A stretch of DNA of 64,000 nt, taken from NCBI GenBank assembly GCA_026874595.1, contig CM049310.1, positions 28,259,058 to 28,323,057 of the forward strand, read 5' to 3'. Below are positions 1 through 11,920 of this stretch, one piece after another. Both the position numbers and the translations under genes were made by a program. This DNA comes from Sipunculus nudus. Its lineage: Eukaryota; Annelida; Sipuncula; Golfingiida; Sipunculidae. How positions within the stretch are numbered: the stretch's first letter is position 1; the number at the start of each line of letters is the position of its first letter. Under the pieces are notes generated by a model. The model did not search any database. It was not told where the DNA came from and saw only the letters and a program-made list of their open reading frames with translations.

Positions 1-1
1 A

Positions 2-757
2 GCGTGTCAGGAATGCCAAGAAGAGGAAATTGTGGCCAACTGCACGTGCGGTTCGCATGATATAAACTGCAACGTTACACAACGATTACGCAGTGACAAA
101 AGTATTTGTTGCGTGTGCTTCGCCCAGCAGGAAACTCATGACTCCATTGAAGTTGGCGAGTTACCAAACACCACCATGGGATCAACGGGGCTTAATGTGA
201 ATACAGAAACCGCGCCAACCGAGATAGGTTTCTGTTCAACAGTCAAATCAGATCTCGTGACTATTAAAATAACTCAACCGGATCCTAATCCGTGCGAGAT
301 CCAGGAGGAAAATACAGGTTCTCCGTGTGAATCTGATCCGGAAAATATTAATGTTAATGGCGAAGATGAAAGTGATAGCGGTATAGGATATACATATGAG
401 CGAACGCCACGTGCAGTCCACAGAAGGAAAAATGGCGTCGTTGAAAGCAGAAGTCCGAATTTCTTGACAGTTCCCGATTCCGATAGCAGCACCGGGTCTC
501 TCAGCTCACGTGCGTCGCCACCCCCGCCCCTCGTTCTGTCTGACGATGGTAGTGATAATGATATGGACAATTTAAAAGCCGTGACAGCTCGCCTGAAGCT
601 GCCCACCAGGAGACCCAGCTTCGTAGCCTGGAGGGAACAGGTGACCAGTAAGCCTTTATTAGCCCATTATCGCCCGGAGGAGGGCGACTCACGTGCGTGG
701 ACCCCGGAACGTAAGGACGAAATTAATGACGCCATCAAGTGGCTCAGGAGAGAACTG
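2..757 (+). CDS. FAM167A: FAM167 penultimate exon (open at the window edge)
   Basis: The frame is open from the first complete codon to the donor at 758 (CTG then GTGAGT), ending exactly after the family motif WLRREL. The first 50 or so codons are rich in cysteine (CQEC, CTC, CCVC). Codons 60-185 are acidic and Ser/Thr/Pro-rich, which suggests disorder. The conserved region starts near position 563. Confidence 0.9.
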
Positions 758-3700
758 GTGAGTGGCACCTTGTAATAAATCTAATTGATAGTTCATGAAT
801 AATCATTATGAATGTACAAAAACATGGCAATAATATCTCATACTTATCTATTGTTCGTGTTTCTTCAGGACTGGATATTCTAAGGTATGTTGAAGCTGTC
901 ATTATTTTTACCACACAATTATGTCCATGAAAATGTTAACAAAGTAAAGTGCCTTCAGATTTCCATTGACTGGTCCTTGAACTGGAGTGTAAATTCACAT
1001 TTACAATTATGTATCTAATTAAAAATAAGAAAGATTATTAATAATGTTCTGAAACCGGGTGTGAGATGATACATGCTCTTTATTCATGTCATAGCTGGAA
1101 AAACATCAACTGAACCACATGGAGATAATACAAGTAACCGTTTTTAATGCATGCAGTTAAGCTTCTGTTAAGATTGTTAATGAAACCTTCAGTTAGGGTT
1201 CAGCCAACTTCAGCGTTCCGGTTGTTTGGTGATGGACCGCTCCAATCACGCCCATGTGATCTGTTTATCAATTACGTTTTCAGTTGACAAAATTTAGTCT
1301 AATATGAAGGTTTCTTTGATTATTCCGTCATCCTCACACATTCCTTCATTGATCGGTATTGACATGATAAATATGTGCTATATATAATGATTGTATACAG
1401 ACATCCTCTTCAATCAACATTTAAAGCCACGTAATAGACATAAGAAATAAGATGCATCACGTGAACCCCAGTCTATCCCTGGACGCAAACCCTGCATGGG
1501 ACGCGGCTGTATAGTCAATGTGTATACAAAACGTCCAGCAATACAAATTATAAAGCAATGGGTTAACCAGTAAGTAAGATGCAAGACATAGATGTAGACT
1601 AATTTATAGTAATGCAAGACATAGCTGCGTTTTTAATTTACATAACATGTAAGTAAAAATCTGTCAAGCTTTGTATTCTTCTTCTTCTTCGTCCTGGTGC
1701 GCTTCAGACAGCATTGACAAGGTCTGGTGATAAGGGGAAGGGCCCGCTGATGGGGAAAAGTAGGACCTCGACCTGCATGACTGAACGATTTATTGCCGCA
1801 TATATACGTCATAACACCCTGTATGGGTAATCCATGTGTATGAATAACTTCAATGAAACAAAATTCGGGCAAATAAATATAACGAGAACGTCATTTATAA
1901 ATTACTACTATTTTTTTGCACACGCTATCTTTTTAAGACAAAAATCAAAATAGTGAAGAAAAATATAAGCAAACAAATATGTTACGGGGAACAAAATGAT
2001 CAGAAATTCCCACGGCCGCCGATGATAAAATGTTTAACCTTAATCTAACTTTGCTGATACATCATCGAGTGTATGATACCGAGGCATCTTTATAAAATAG
2101 AACAGGGGCCGAGACCCGAACCGTCTTATGTATTTACTATGCTGAAGACCCAATAAATATAAATGGAACGCAAGTTGCACATTTTGTTATATCCTCCTTT
2201 GAAGTTGAATACCTGAGCTGGCGCGGGACAGATTTTTCACGATTTATTCCACGACGTGTATCGAGGCTAACTCGGCATGAAGTTTTAAGAAGTTATATAA
2301 ACAGATTAACCGCAGGCCTTTTGGAACTGTATATTTGTCTAGCTCGGCTGTCAGGGTACTGACAATGCCAGGGTTTATACACGTATACAGCAATGAGACA
2401 GCCGTGAACAATTAAACGGACACATTATTTGAATATGATTAGCAAGACAGGTAAGCGGGTTATTTAGTCTGGCGTGGCGCGTTGATCCTTGTGAAGGGTT
2501 CTTCATTAGACGACGTTATGGTTTTGCCTGAATTTGGCACGAGCCCTGATATTTTTTAAAGAAAGCCCGTGAGTGATTGTAAAGGCTGAATATAACACTC
2601 TCAGCGATGACTCTCATTGTTTGCCTTCAATCAACGTATCCAAACAATGTGTTATTGTAGTATATTTTAAAATTAACTTGTGGTGCGCCCGTGCCGATTA
2701 CATAAAACATCAGTGTTAATAAATTGTAAAATATGACAAAGATATAAACTATAAGTTACCACTTTTTGAAAGTTTATCCCTTTAAACACAGTGTTCAGTA
2801 AGAAAATTATACCAGCTTCATGACAAGAATATGTACCTAGACCATTGAATTTTAATAAAAAAAAAAACATGAGTTATACCCGCATGGGATTTTCTTAAAT
2901 ATTACATGAGTTCTACCCGCATGGGATTTTCTTAAAAATTGGCAGGTCAATGGATCATGCACGTCTTTGTCTGGTTAAAGAAACTAGCACAGTGATTCCA
3001 CCGACAATACTTTTCTTCCAATATCCACACAATATATACCTTTCCCAACGGTACCCTATATGGAACAAGATGTCAACACGAAATTTATTGGACTATATTT
3101 ATATGCATATATATTGATATTTATACGAAATTCAAGAAATGAAATACATACCTACCGTGTCGCGTATGAAATCAGGTGCTGTGGATAAATATGCCGAATA
3201 TCTTATAAGATACCAAGTTACGATGATAAAGGCTAAACGGGTGCAGGCTTGTGAACCAAAAGACCCCCTCAGCAAGGTGCGTGCCTTGTAATTTTCTCCT
3301 CGTTACACCAGGGTGTCGAAATGACAGAATGTATATTACACCTGACTTCAGACACCTGGACTCTTGTACGCCACTCACCTGTACTGACGTACTGGCTGAC
3401 CCCAACTCTCGTCCAATATATATTGAAGGATTTCAGCGAAATAACATCATTTTCTGCAGTTTGGTTCTTTCCAACCAAACACAATTTTAATAGATCGGTG
3501 TCCCCACGTCAAATAATATGGTTTTAAGATCTATGATATATTTATATATAATATATATGTATATATATATATACATATATATATAACCATAGCCCCCCTG
3601 TGGCTCTTGTGTCAAAGTAATCAAATTCTTTATTTAGTTAGATTTAAAAAAAAAGCAACTCGCTGGTGTCTGAGATTTCCTGTTATGGGCTTGATTAACT

Positions 3701-4318
3701 TGGACCGGGGAATTAGGGCGAGTCCCGTTTCCTAATTAACATTTTCAGCAAGGGAGGTAATAACAAAGTTGAAAGAATGTAATTATACTTCGTATAAATT
3801 AAGCCCTGATTTAAAGCCTCACAAATAAAAGCCTATAATTCTAATGAGATATTTTTAATTTTATGTTCTAATGATGGTTCAAAATTTCTTTTGTAATTAT
3901 CTTGTTAAAAATGCTCATTTGTTTCTGACAGGACACTTTCGCAAGTCGTGCATTGTGATTGAGACAATATAACATGATTCGCCTTTTCACTGCGATACTG
4001 AGCATGTGGAATCCAGCCATTAAATACAGATCAAAATTTCATTTTCTTAGATTCAAAATTCGAAATTGTAGTTATATTGAAAATTGCATCCTCTGAATGA
4101 GCAAAACAAATGTCGTAAAATATGGTACCTCCTCCCTCCTGAAAATTAATAGAAGATAAGCCGCAAAGCAAATTGAGCAAAGTCCCGACGGTCCGACACT
4201 AACATATATGGATTCTCGTACTGGCTATATATAGACATACACATATGGACGTATATTATGTAACGTTCCCTTGATAACTGAGAATAAACTGCCAATGTTT
4301 CACATTTATTTGACTATC

Positions 4319-4399
<81 letters not shown>

Positions 4400-5565
4400 G
4401 TCGTGTACATGTACTAATGGTTAGTTAATCACGGGATTTGGGAAGAAGATTGCAGATCTCGATATCGATATTACATGTCGGTACACGAAACAGAGCCGTG
4501 TATTATGACTGGATAAATCAAGCACACAGTTGTTACCTCAGTCACTTAACTAGCAGCTACTGCATATTCATTGCAAATAATCATAATATACGCGGCGCTT
4601 GTTGGGGTCAGGCCCAGTCGACATGTACAGGTAGAGCTTTGATGGTAGTTCCTTGTGACAGTAATAGGTTTAGTTATTTATTTTAAATGGTTCACTTGCT
4701 TTATAAAAGGTGGCAAACTACTTCTGGTGTAACGAAGATATGTGTATGCACTGGGTTCCCCGTAATATGTAACATGTGTGATGGAAAATGTACAGCAGAT
4801 TAATACGTTTATTAAGACTCTCTGAGTTACCTAAGTGTTCTATCTGCAATACACAGCAGTTACTTCCCTGTCATTTTCTGCCGGATTTATATAAACCAGG
4901 TATCACCTGTATGTGTCCCTAAGTAAAAAATATTAACATAATACTGATTATTTATGTATATATTCCGTGCCTTCAAGGGTTTCAGGATGCATGCCGCACA
5001 TGCAACCTAACACAACACGGCAGCATACACAGAGCCCTTTTTGTAATACGCTGTATAACCCAGAAAACTGCTTTCGGTATGGAGAAGGTATGCGGGTATC
5101 GCATTACAAATACTTGATTTAATAAAATTTTGTACATATTATCCCTACATATTTTTCCGTCTGTTACATTTGCAAGCACAGCATTTGAATGACATCGAAA
5201 GAAATATTTTCCCAAGTCCGCTTTTGACCAACAAGCACTCATACACAGCAGAAGTGGAAACTCCATAATTTTCATTTAAATAAAACTGGTTCATTGAATA
5301 CAGCCTATCTTTTTAGATTGAAATGAGGGAAGTGGACCAGTTGCTGGCACGCCAGCTCATTCGCATTCGAGACGACCTGCACTCCCTCAAACTGCAGCGT
5401 CGTTATGAAGAAACCAAGGAGCTCGTAGAGGATGCCATAGACTGTGAGGAGAAAGACGAAATTGACGACTTCTGTGATATACCACGTGACCCGTTCAGTC
5501 CAACCCTGAAGCAGTACGGAGTCACGCGTATGAATATTAGCGCCAGACGGTTTTCTGTGTTCTGA
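2..5565 (+). CDS. FAM167A: FAM167-family (DIORA) protein, 5'-partial, join(2..757,5317..5565)
   Basis: Two exons join in phase 0 (donor GTGAGT after 757, acceptor ending TTTTTAG before 5317) and give at least 334 residues. The conserved family core is clear. A motif LKAVTARLKLPTRRPSF (from about residue 191) matches LKALTEKLRLETRRPSY of vertebrate FAM167A. It is followed by INDAIKWLRREL, the helix QLLARQLIRIRDDLHSLKL, and the terminal motif GVTRMNISARRFSVF against GVTKMNINSRRFSLC in human. The human protein is 214 residues, so this copy has an N-terminal extension of more than 100 residues that is acidic and serine-rich. An ATG at 176 in a strong Kozak context (CACCACCATGGG) could be the start, giving 276 residues. 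However, the frame stays open and cysteine-rich to the window edge, so I treat the CDS as 5'-partial. Known of the family: human FAM167A has been linked to non-canonical NF-kB signalling and autoimmune risk; nothing here tests that. Invertebrate members may predate the vertebrate A/B split, so the symbol is approximate. Confidence 0.92.
3540..3586. repeat. TA-rich self-complementary microsatellite
   Basis: A run of TATA/ATGTATATAT units that is almost its own reverse complement; it can fold as a hairpin. Simple-sequence DNA inside the FAM167 intron. Confidence 0.85.
4321..4394. repeat. (AT)n microsatellite, about 74 bp
   Basis: A nearly perfect AT dinucleotide run inside the FAM167 intron, likely length-polymorphic. 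Confidence 0.97.
5317..5565 (+). CDS. FAM167A: FAM167 terminal exon
   Basis: This 249 nt exon starts after a polypyrimidine tract and AG at 5315-5316 and ends with TGA at 5563-5565. It encodes a coiled-coil-like helix (IEMREVDQLLARQLIRIRDDL), an acidic stretch, and the C-terminal signature GVTRMNISARRFSVF. It continues the previous exon in phase 0 with no lost codon, as in vertebrate FAM167A. Confidence 0.93.
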   Translation: MEMREVDQLLARQLIRIRDDLHSLKLQRRYEETKELVEDAIDCEEKDEIDDFCDIPRDPFSPTLKQYGVTRMNISARRFSVF

Positions 5566-7889
5566 TTTGCCCGAACTAAAGGATGATTGGAACGCATCGT
5601 CATTGAGGTCAACAAGTGCTCAACGGCTCATCGGTGTCAATCCACTATATTGTGCGACTCCGAAAAAACTACAAAAGGGTAATGCGTGGAAGAATTCACA
5701 AAAATACAGTCTTATTTTTGTATGAGATTTCATATGAGAATTTCATCCATAGGCCAGGCGCAGCCATTTTTCTTTGGGAGGGTTGATGTGAACATTCCAA
5801 AACAGAGTACTACCCCAACACCACTGGAGTAAATAACGATGAATTAATTGTTTCATATATCGTGCCAATATCAAATAAATGTGACTGGGAACTTAATTAT
5901 AGATGGGACCGACTAAATATCTTTTTAATATAAAATACATTTAATGGATGGTATGCACTGTTAATCACATTTATTGACAATGAAGTATTTTTCCAGCCAG
6001 TATCGATTCATAATACCTCATCAGATTAACATGCAGGGATCGTTTGTGGACTGCATAATACCATAACATAAAACCAAGGTATTTGTAACAGGATACTTTT
6101 CATGGGTTTGTTATTCATGGGTTGTCAGGGTAAAATGTTACTACAAATTACATCATGGTGATGATTCAAACCTACGAGATTTCATCTAAAAACGCTCATT
6201 TTCGCATTAAACTCAAAGGAGCCATGATGCATGAAATCATGTTTCGATATATTATTGTTGTAACAAAGGCAGAGAAAAAGATAGAAATACAGAGAAAAAT
6301 AACTGATGACCTAAAGGCAGAGGTTAAGGTAAACTTTAAACCCAGGTCAGGTGTTGGTGCTGTGATGTGAAGACGGTTTATCATATTTAATGAAAACAAA
6401 TCACATATTTCCTGTCGTTTGTGTTTTTTTTCTTGGAATAATAACAACAAAACCTTTGTTATTTCGGTAGGTGTGTTTGTGTATAAGCGTGTGTGATCAA
6501 TTAAAATTGAGTGGTACCAGATTTCTGATGTCAAGTGTCATGCGCACCTGGATATAATATAGAGCTTTCGAGATTGAAGTGAATATCAAATGTAGATTTT
6601 CTTTATTTTTTTAAGTGCTAGACCAAGAGTACAATTTAACCTCTACATGGTAAAAGTAGTAACAAATTATATTTGCACACTATAGTGAATTTCATATACT
6701 ATGAATATTAAACTTCAAACAGATCACGAATGTAAAACTCTTTCCACAATGCACTAGAATGTCTTTGGTAGAAATGTCCATGCACTGGATTTAGTAATTT
6801 GAATAAAAATGGAAAATAAAGCGCGAATAGAGGGTGTATGCCCCTTATACATCAAATGCCAAGACAGTTTGTACTTGGTCTCCCTTGTCGACTTATTTTC
6901 CACTTTCGGTATTGTTACCCGTCTTCCTGGGCCTTTACAAGTTAGTATGTTAGATCGTGTAAACCTGCATGAGAGCTGAACGTGTAACACGGATTATAGC
7001 TGATAAGACCTAACTGCATTTCGAGTGACCCTCTAACGTCATTGGAGGCAAATTGCGGCTATTTGGATTGGGAAGTGTTTAATTTCTTCCAATATGCAAT
7101 GCTAGCTATAAGCACCGTATTATAACCTTTTCCCCATCAAACCCTTAAAATAATTTGAGTGTGGGTCCCTTTATAATTGACATCAATCTTCACCAGGCAA
7201 TTACTGTCATGATCATAGATATGTAATCTGAAGGCAGAATATATTTATTTTAGAGGGAGACAGATGGGGGATCTGCTGATAAGGATCCTTAGTTACCACG
7301 ATGAATTTAAAGTTTACCCTCCAATATGAAAATTTTCTAAAATTGATGGACATCAGCGGCAGTATCTATGTTTTCAAATCTAACAATCTATGGAGATTTT
7401 CGTCAAACATAATTTGAATTTTCACAGACTTGCCTTTGTTTGCAAAATTATATGAAAATAAAGATCCGATGACCGACGGAAATTTTAGTTATACCATGGA
7501 GAACGTTCACTCTTCATATAATTTTCATTGCTGCGCTCCAGGGCTTTGTGACCTAACGACCCACCATAAGGGTACATGCTTGTACACCTGTTGTTTATTA
7601 CTGCCTTCCCTGTGTAAGTGTTATGATAACTGTGGTTACTTTAGCCGTAACTGTTGGCGTGTCAACACACAAGGCGGCCGTGAGCAGGTCTTGCAGTAGA
7701 AAATGAACGTTAGCACAATAGATTGTCCTCATCGCGGCCAGATGATTCAGCTAATATACATGGGGGCCCCCAGACGGGTTACTGGTATCAAAAGACCGGC
7801 ACAAATGTTAAAAGTATTAATAATGATACAATATAATTTGATGAGAGAGGTAACAAAAGAAGGAAAAATAATAATACAAATAGGTTTCA
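5566..7889. other. FAM167 3' flank, no further gene seen
   Basis: AT-rich sequence with ordinary CpG frequency. It contains the presumed FAM167 3' UTR. An 89-codon cysteine-rich open frame at 7430-7699 has no ATG at its start, no splice context and no recognised family, so I do not call it a gene. Confidence 0.6.
5874..5879 (+). terminator. Candidate poly(A) signal of the FAM167 gene
   Basis: A canonical AATAAA lies about 310 bases after the FAM167 stop codon. The region is AT-rich and such hexamers occur by chance, so this is only the first good candidate. Confidence 0.4.
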
Positions 7890-7957
7890 TTTTTAGCTCA
7901 GCCGACTGGAAGTCCCCTAATTAAGGTATAATGCTTTGTCCGTCGTCCGTCCGGCAG
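7890..7957 (-). repeat. Right-end fragment of the GCTCAGCTGA dispersed repeat, minus orientation
   Basis: Read on the - strand this ends in a GACGGAC-type tract, GGACAAAG, and then CGGCTGAGCTAAAA. That is the same arrangement as the right ends near 13820, 15950, 34635 and 39235. The adjoining GTTGGACCTA also matches the reverse complement of the family body. It is a degenerate fragment; no left end was found. Confidence 0.6.
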
Positions 7958-8199
7958 TCTGTTGGACCTAGAAATGTCTAGCTTGAAATCTGAGAATTCC
8001 TTTTAAAATCTCTTTGGAACCCTGAAATTATATCCTCTGAGTTAAAGGACCAGTTTGGGCACCTCAGAGTAATAACAATTTTAATAAAAAAACTCCCGGA
8101 TCTCAATGATTAACATGATCAATGATCAATGGTGTGTTTCTTTCGTTCGTGGTGGCGCAACTAGAATTTTTTTTCTAATTTTACGCAATTTTCTTTATT

Positions 8200-9120
8200 T
8201 TTGAGGCCGTTAAATCACAACAGTCGTATCAGTTTCTCAGCTGGGGTTTCATTTACTGTTCTGAAATGCTCTGTGTCTATTCATCATCACTATAGGTTTA
8301 TCATGTTACTGAAGACCGGTGGTAAAGCCCCAGTCCCATATAAGCACGGATGAACACGGCAGTCCCTGAAAGTGCCGGATCCCGCCGGATCAAGATTCGG
8401 GATGATCCGTGCTCATTTTGGGTTTTTCGAGCGTCGACTGTTGTCCAACGACACTGCAGCAACACGGACGAACCCGGGCAAACACGGATGACCAAGAGCC
8501 GGACAGTCACGGCAGAGCGACGGACCAACACGGCAGAGACACGGACAGCCCCGGATGAAAACGGACCATCCCGGACTGTCAAAGACTCACACGGACAATC
8601 CAGGCAGAGCTACGGCTGTCCCCGGACCCTACACGGAGGCTACACGGACCACCCCGGATGTCGCTATCTCCTCGGACCGTCCCGGACGAACACGGCAGCT
8701 TTGAACTTACCAAAACTGCCGTGTTGGCCTCCCGGAGACCCAAGGACCTTCCCGGACGTTCCAGGATCAACAGGGATCGCCGCGGACCATCACGGCGGCT
8801 ACACGGTTCACACGCCGGATCGTGCCGGATGTGTTCCGTGTTGATCCGGCACATATATGGGACTGGGGCTTTACACTTTTGTTTTACTTCTATTTTGCAT
8901 TAATCCTCAAACTTCCAGACTACAGAATTACAGCAATGATGTTAGTTTCCCAGATGAGTTGTTCTAAAATATTGTGTCCTCTTTGATTATAGATTATTTC
9001 ATCAGTTCCTGAAGACTGCTGGTGCCACATGTAATCTTTCTTTTCCTGCCATACTTTGTCTTTGAGACCATCAAGTGACTGCACGCAATTGTATCAGTTT
9101 CTCTGCTGTGCTTTCATCTA
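8200..9120. repeat. Diverged local duplication split by the 8322-8874 element
   Basis: Two segments share GTATCAGTTTCTC, GCTG and TTTCAT in the same order (from about 8227 and 9090). Both also have a nearby CTGAAGAC followed by CTGGTGG/CGGTGG (near 8311 and 9009). Similarity is partial, so boundaries are approximate. It is an old duplicated spacer or part of a decayed repeat. Confidence 0.5.
8322..8874. mobile_element. GC-rich terminal-inverted-repeat element (553 bp, MITE-like)
   Basis: The left end begins GTAAAGCCCCAGTCCCATAT and the right end is its reverse complement (ATATGGGACTGGGGCTTTAC), at least 20 identical bases. Similarity continues inward (CACGGATGAACACGG against CCGGATCAACACGGA). 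The interior is CpG-rich and made of scattered short repeats such as ACACGGAC and CCCGGAC, so it is open in several frames by composition alone and is not coding. I see no clear target-site duplication. It sits between two diverged copies of a flanking sequence (near 8225-8318 and 8985-9115), which suggests insertion into an older duplication. The family is not identified. Confidence 0.85.
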
Positions 9121-10033
9121 TTGCCCCGAAACTTAGTATCAAGGTTAAGTAAACCTATTCCACGTGTGTTTGTTGTGTGATGGGAGGATTTCATCCAGAT
9201 CCCAAACTTTGCCCTGATTTGATTGGCTGGTACACATGTGACATCATGGACTGAATTTTATCAACAACTCAAATCTAGTAATGCAAGTTGATTTTATTCT
9301 CTGCTGAAAATTTTGGACTGACAGTGGCAGAAATACTGTGCTTTTAGACCTTTTACTGAGATTTAGAATTTAAGTCACAGGGGATTTCCCAGTGTGTGAC
9401 GTCACTGCCGAGTTGACAGTGCTCATAGATGTGCCAATAGCTTTTGAACAAATCACACAACCTCAAGTTTTTAGTGGAAAACAGATAGAAAAAAAATGTT
9501 TTTCCTCCAGGTATTGGACTCATTTTATGTAAAATCTGTATTAATTATTTTTATTTCATAGGTAAGTATGTTATCTTATACTTATAAAAGGAATTCGGTT
9601 CACGTCTGTTCGCAATGTTCTCTAAAACCGCGTTGTTTACAATAGTGTGCCTTACGTTATTTAAAAGGTTATTATACACGCAGTGACATAGGCGATATGA
9701 GAATAAATAATTTTTAATGTACATACAATTTTGAGTGATTTTTCCGTTTTTACTGACTTGCACAAAGGGAAGACCGAGCACAGCCGAGCTGCCTTCGGCA
9801 ATGACCGGAACGCATGCATCGTGGTCTTTCAACCTCAAACACTACTATTGTTCATATGAATAACGCTTGCTTTCAGTGAGGGATTTGAGCCTGTCGGCCC
9901 TTTCATTTGAACGAGGCTTTCACCCACGTGCGTGGTCGGTAAAAGAGAAAAACACATGTTTCTCGCTTTATGAAATGGAGAGTTCAACCCAGGAGGAATA
10001 ATGACAAAACCTTATTCAAGGTCCCAATTTCAG
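9121..10033. other. Intergenic spacer with a short GC-rich patch
   Basis: Mostly AT-rich. A GC-richer patch at 9770-9830 (CCGAGCACAGCCGAGC then CCTTCGGCAATGACCGG) resembles the GC-rich cores of interspersed repeats. It gives a short open frame on the - strand, but no family was recognised. Confidence 0.45.
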
Positions 10034-10184
10034 GACCAGGCGTTCGGTGGGTGGGGCGGAGTCGTGTCTGGGGTTTTAGGCCTCAAAGTATGTCTGATAC
10101 GATGAAAAAAATGTTGCGGCGGTTGAAAATGAATACGGACCCTTTGCATGGAGTCCCGTTGGTTCCGCTTCTGCTACTTACGAG
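10034..10184 (+). other. Exon-like island (possible first exon, unassigned)
   Basis: A CpG-rich patch with a GC box (GGTGGGGCGGAG) is followed by an ATG at 10090 and an open frame of 31 codons plus 2 nt ending at a good donor (AG then GTATGC). The frame is also open back to an acceptor-like TTTCAG at 10033. The predicted peptide begins MSDTMKKMLRRLKMNTD and is not one I recognise. No matching downstream exon was found, so it may be a chance or decayed exon. Confidence 0.22.
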
Positions 10185-11631
10185 GTATGCATATTTCTGT
10201 TTCTTTCTTCAGGAACAGTTTCCTTGCAACGTAAATTTAATAAATCGTTCATGTGTTACTCACATCAACCTAATCTTTATACGTCCATTGATAGAATTGA
10301 GTCAAATATCATCGAAAACCTGAATGCCCCCGCGTCTCATTCCGGTCCGCAATGTAAACATGCACCATCACTGACCAGGTCTTTAAGGTAAAGATACCGG
10401 GGTATAAATTTCTTGACACGAGGACAGCCCCACAAAATAAATGTTAAAAATATTGGAGCAACTGCAGGATCACTCACGCACTGTCTCCACCAGGTTATCA
10501 GTTTATACCGACGGACGGTATGTTTAGGATTCATGTAATTTAAAAGTAAGTTGCAAAATTAAGATACAAGCAGCTGGACATAGAAACGTTTCTGTTCACA
10601 GAAGTGTTGTGCCTCAGAGAGGTGCGTGAGTTATTCTGCAGTCATGCCAAAATGTTTATACATATCTTATGGAGACAGTTTCCCACTGAAAACCTATATT
10701 TTCTTTTAACTTTTAGAATAAAAAAAAAATAGCCAACATTTCACATCTCGGTTAAAAAATCTCCCCAACCGCGGTAATAAGCCCGGTATACCGGGTCTAT
10801 CAGCTAGTATAATAATATAATGAGATTTATAATACGTTTGCTTGACCTCATGAATAGTTTTATCATTTCCCACATAGACTGGTGGCAGCACCTGTATTTT
10901 CCCCAATGTTTATGTCATAGTGTTGACGCATTTGCTTAGAGAGCCACTTAGTGCCCGGTTAGAAACATACTTAATTGTGCATACTTTACGGCATGCGTTT
11001 CAAGGCTGGCCGACATTATGAATCAGCGGTAGAAGATGTGTCGGACGAAATTGAGTCAGGAACTAATAGTGAAGCCTTTAAAGAGGCAAGGGCCGAGGCT
11101 AGATGTAACTAATTTTTGTCAAGCCTTGGAGGTGAACCACCCTTTTATGAGCATCTGTGACTGTAATTTATAACAGGATTGGATTAGTTGGAGTTAGATT
11201 TTTCTAACGTGATATCCAGGGAGGTCCCGGAAGAGTTTCTGCGGACACCTTATAAGGACATAGCGGCTTATATTTTTCAAAATGAATGCCGAAAACTTCA
11301 TTTGTAATATATTAGTATATCAGTAGAGTAAATGTTCAATCTTTACTAGTAACATAATTACTGGTGATGAGTCATGTAAATTTTACACACAGTGACCCAT
11401 GCATGTGTCTACCTGCGCAATGGTAATTAAGCCATCATGACCTCATTTGCATTAATTATAGGCTTATGTGCATTGGCTTTAGGACAACCAAGGAGTTTAT
11501 AGGACTGAAACAAGCCCCAATGGCCGAGGCCAGCCCCGACACTAAATTGCAATTAGCACGCGATAACCCCATCAACCCTATAAACTCCATGGGACACCTA
11601 TGCCAAACGCAACCAACTTGTTTTGCTCAGC
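10185..11631. other. Intergenic spacer, nothing recognised
   Basis: AT-rich sequence with no supported open frame, RNA gene or strong repeat. Confidence 0.5.
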
Positions 11632-11910
11632 GTTGGTTCTTTAATTAACGTGATCTTGATAATTATTTTGAATATGTAGTCTACAAATATTATGGAACAT
11701 TTCTGTAATTGCCAGCAAGAAAACGGTGCAGCATGATTATTCATCCTCAAAATAGCATCAGACTAAGAAATAAGATATAAATTGTTATTCCCATACAAAT
11801 TTTGATTATGGCATACTTTTCAAATGTTTTACAAAGCTATGAACGGATTTGATGACGATATGCAAAAATGAAACCAGCAGAGAAAAAGTCATATACAACC
11901 TCCGAATGTT
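11632..11910. repeat. Spacer segment duplicated at 17610-17815, copy 1
   Basis: Shares TTAACGTGATCTTGATAATT, TTTTGATTATGG, GGATTTGATGAC and ACAACCTCCGA with copy 2, in the same order and orientation. Copy 1 is longer because of insertions. It lies immediately left of the dispersed repeat at 11921. Confidence 0.75.
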
Positions 11911-11920
11911 TGCGACCAAA

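Larger units (their letters stand above)
758..5316 (+). other. FAM167 last intron (4.56 kb)
   Basis: Canonical GT-AG intron. It contains a mixed TA tract near 3540-3586 and a long (AT)n run at 4321-4394. Short open frames at 3172-3527 overlap in several frames on both strands and show no recognisable protein. Nothing else was recognised. Confidence 0.85.

Noticed and set aside
7430-7699. Cysteine-rich 89-codon frame resembling a small secreted protein
   Set aside because: No ATG at the start, no signal peptide, no splice context and no recognisable spacing of cysteines.
8350-8844. 164-codon + frame and 91-93 codon - frames
   Set aside because: They lie wholly inside the GC-rich inverted-repeat element and result from its stop-poor CACGGA-type composition.
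9551-9838. 95-codon - strand frame containing PVIAEGSSAVLGLPF
   Set aside because: Only the first third is protein-like and it coincides with a short GC-rich patch resembling repeat cores; no homologue recognised and the rest is AT-rich noise.
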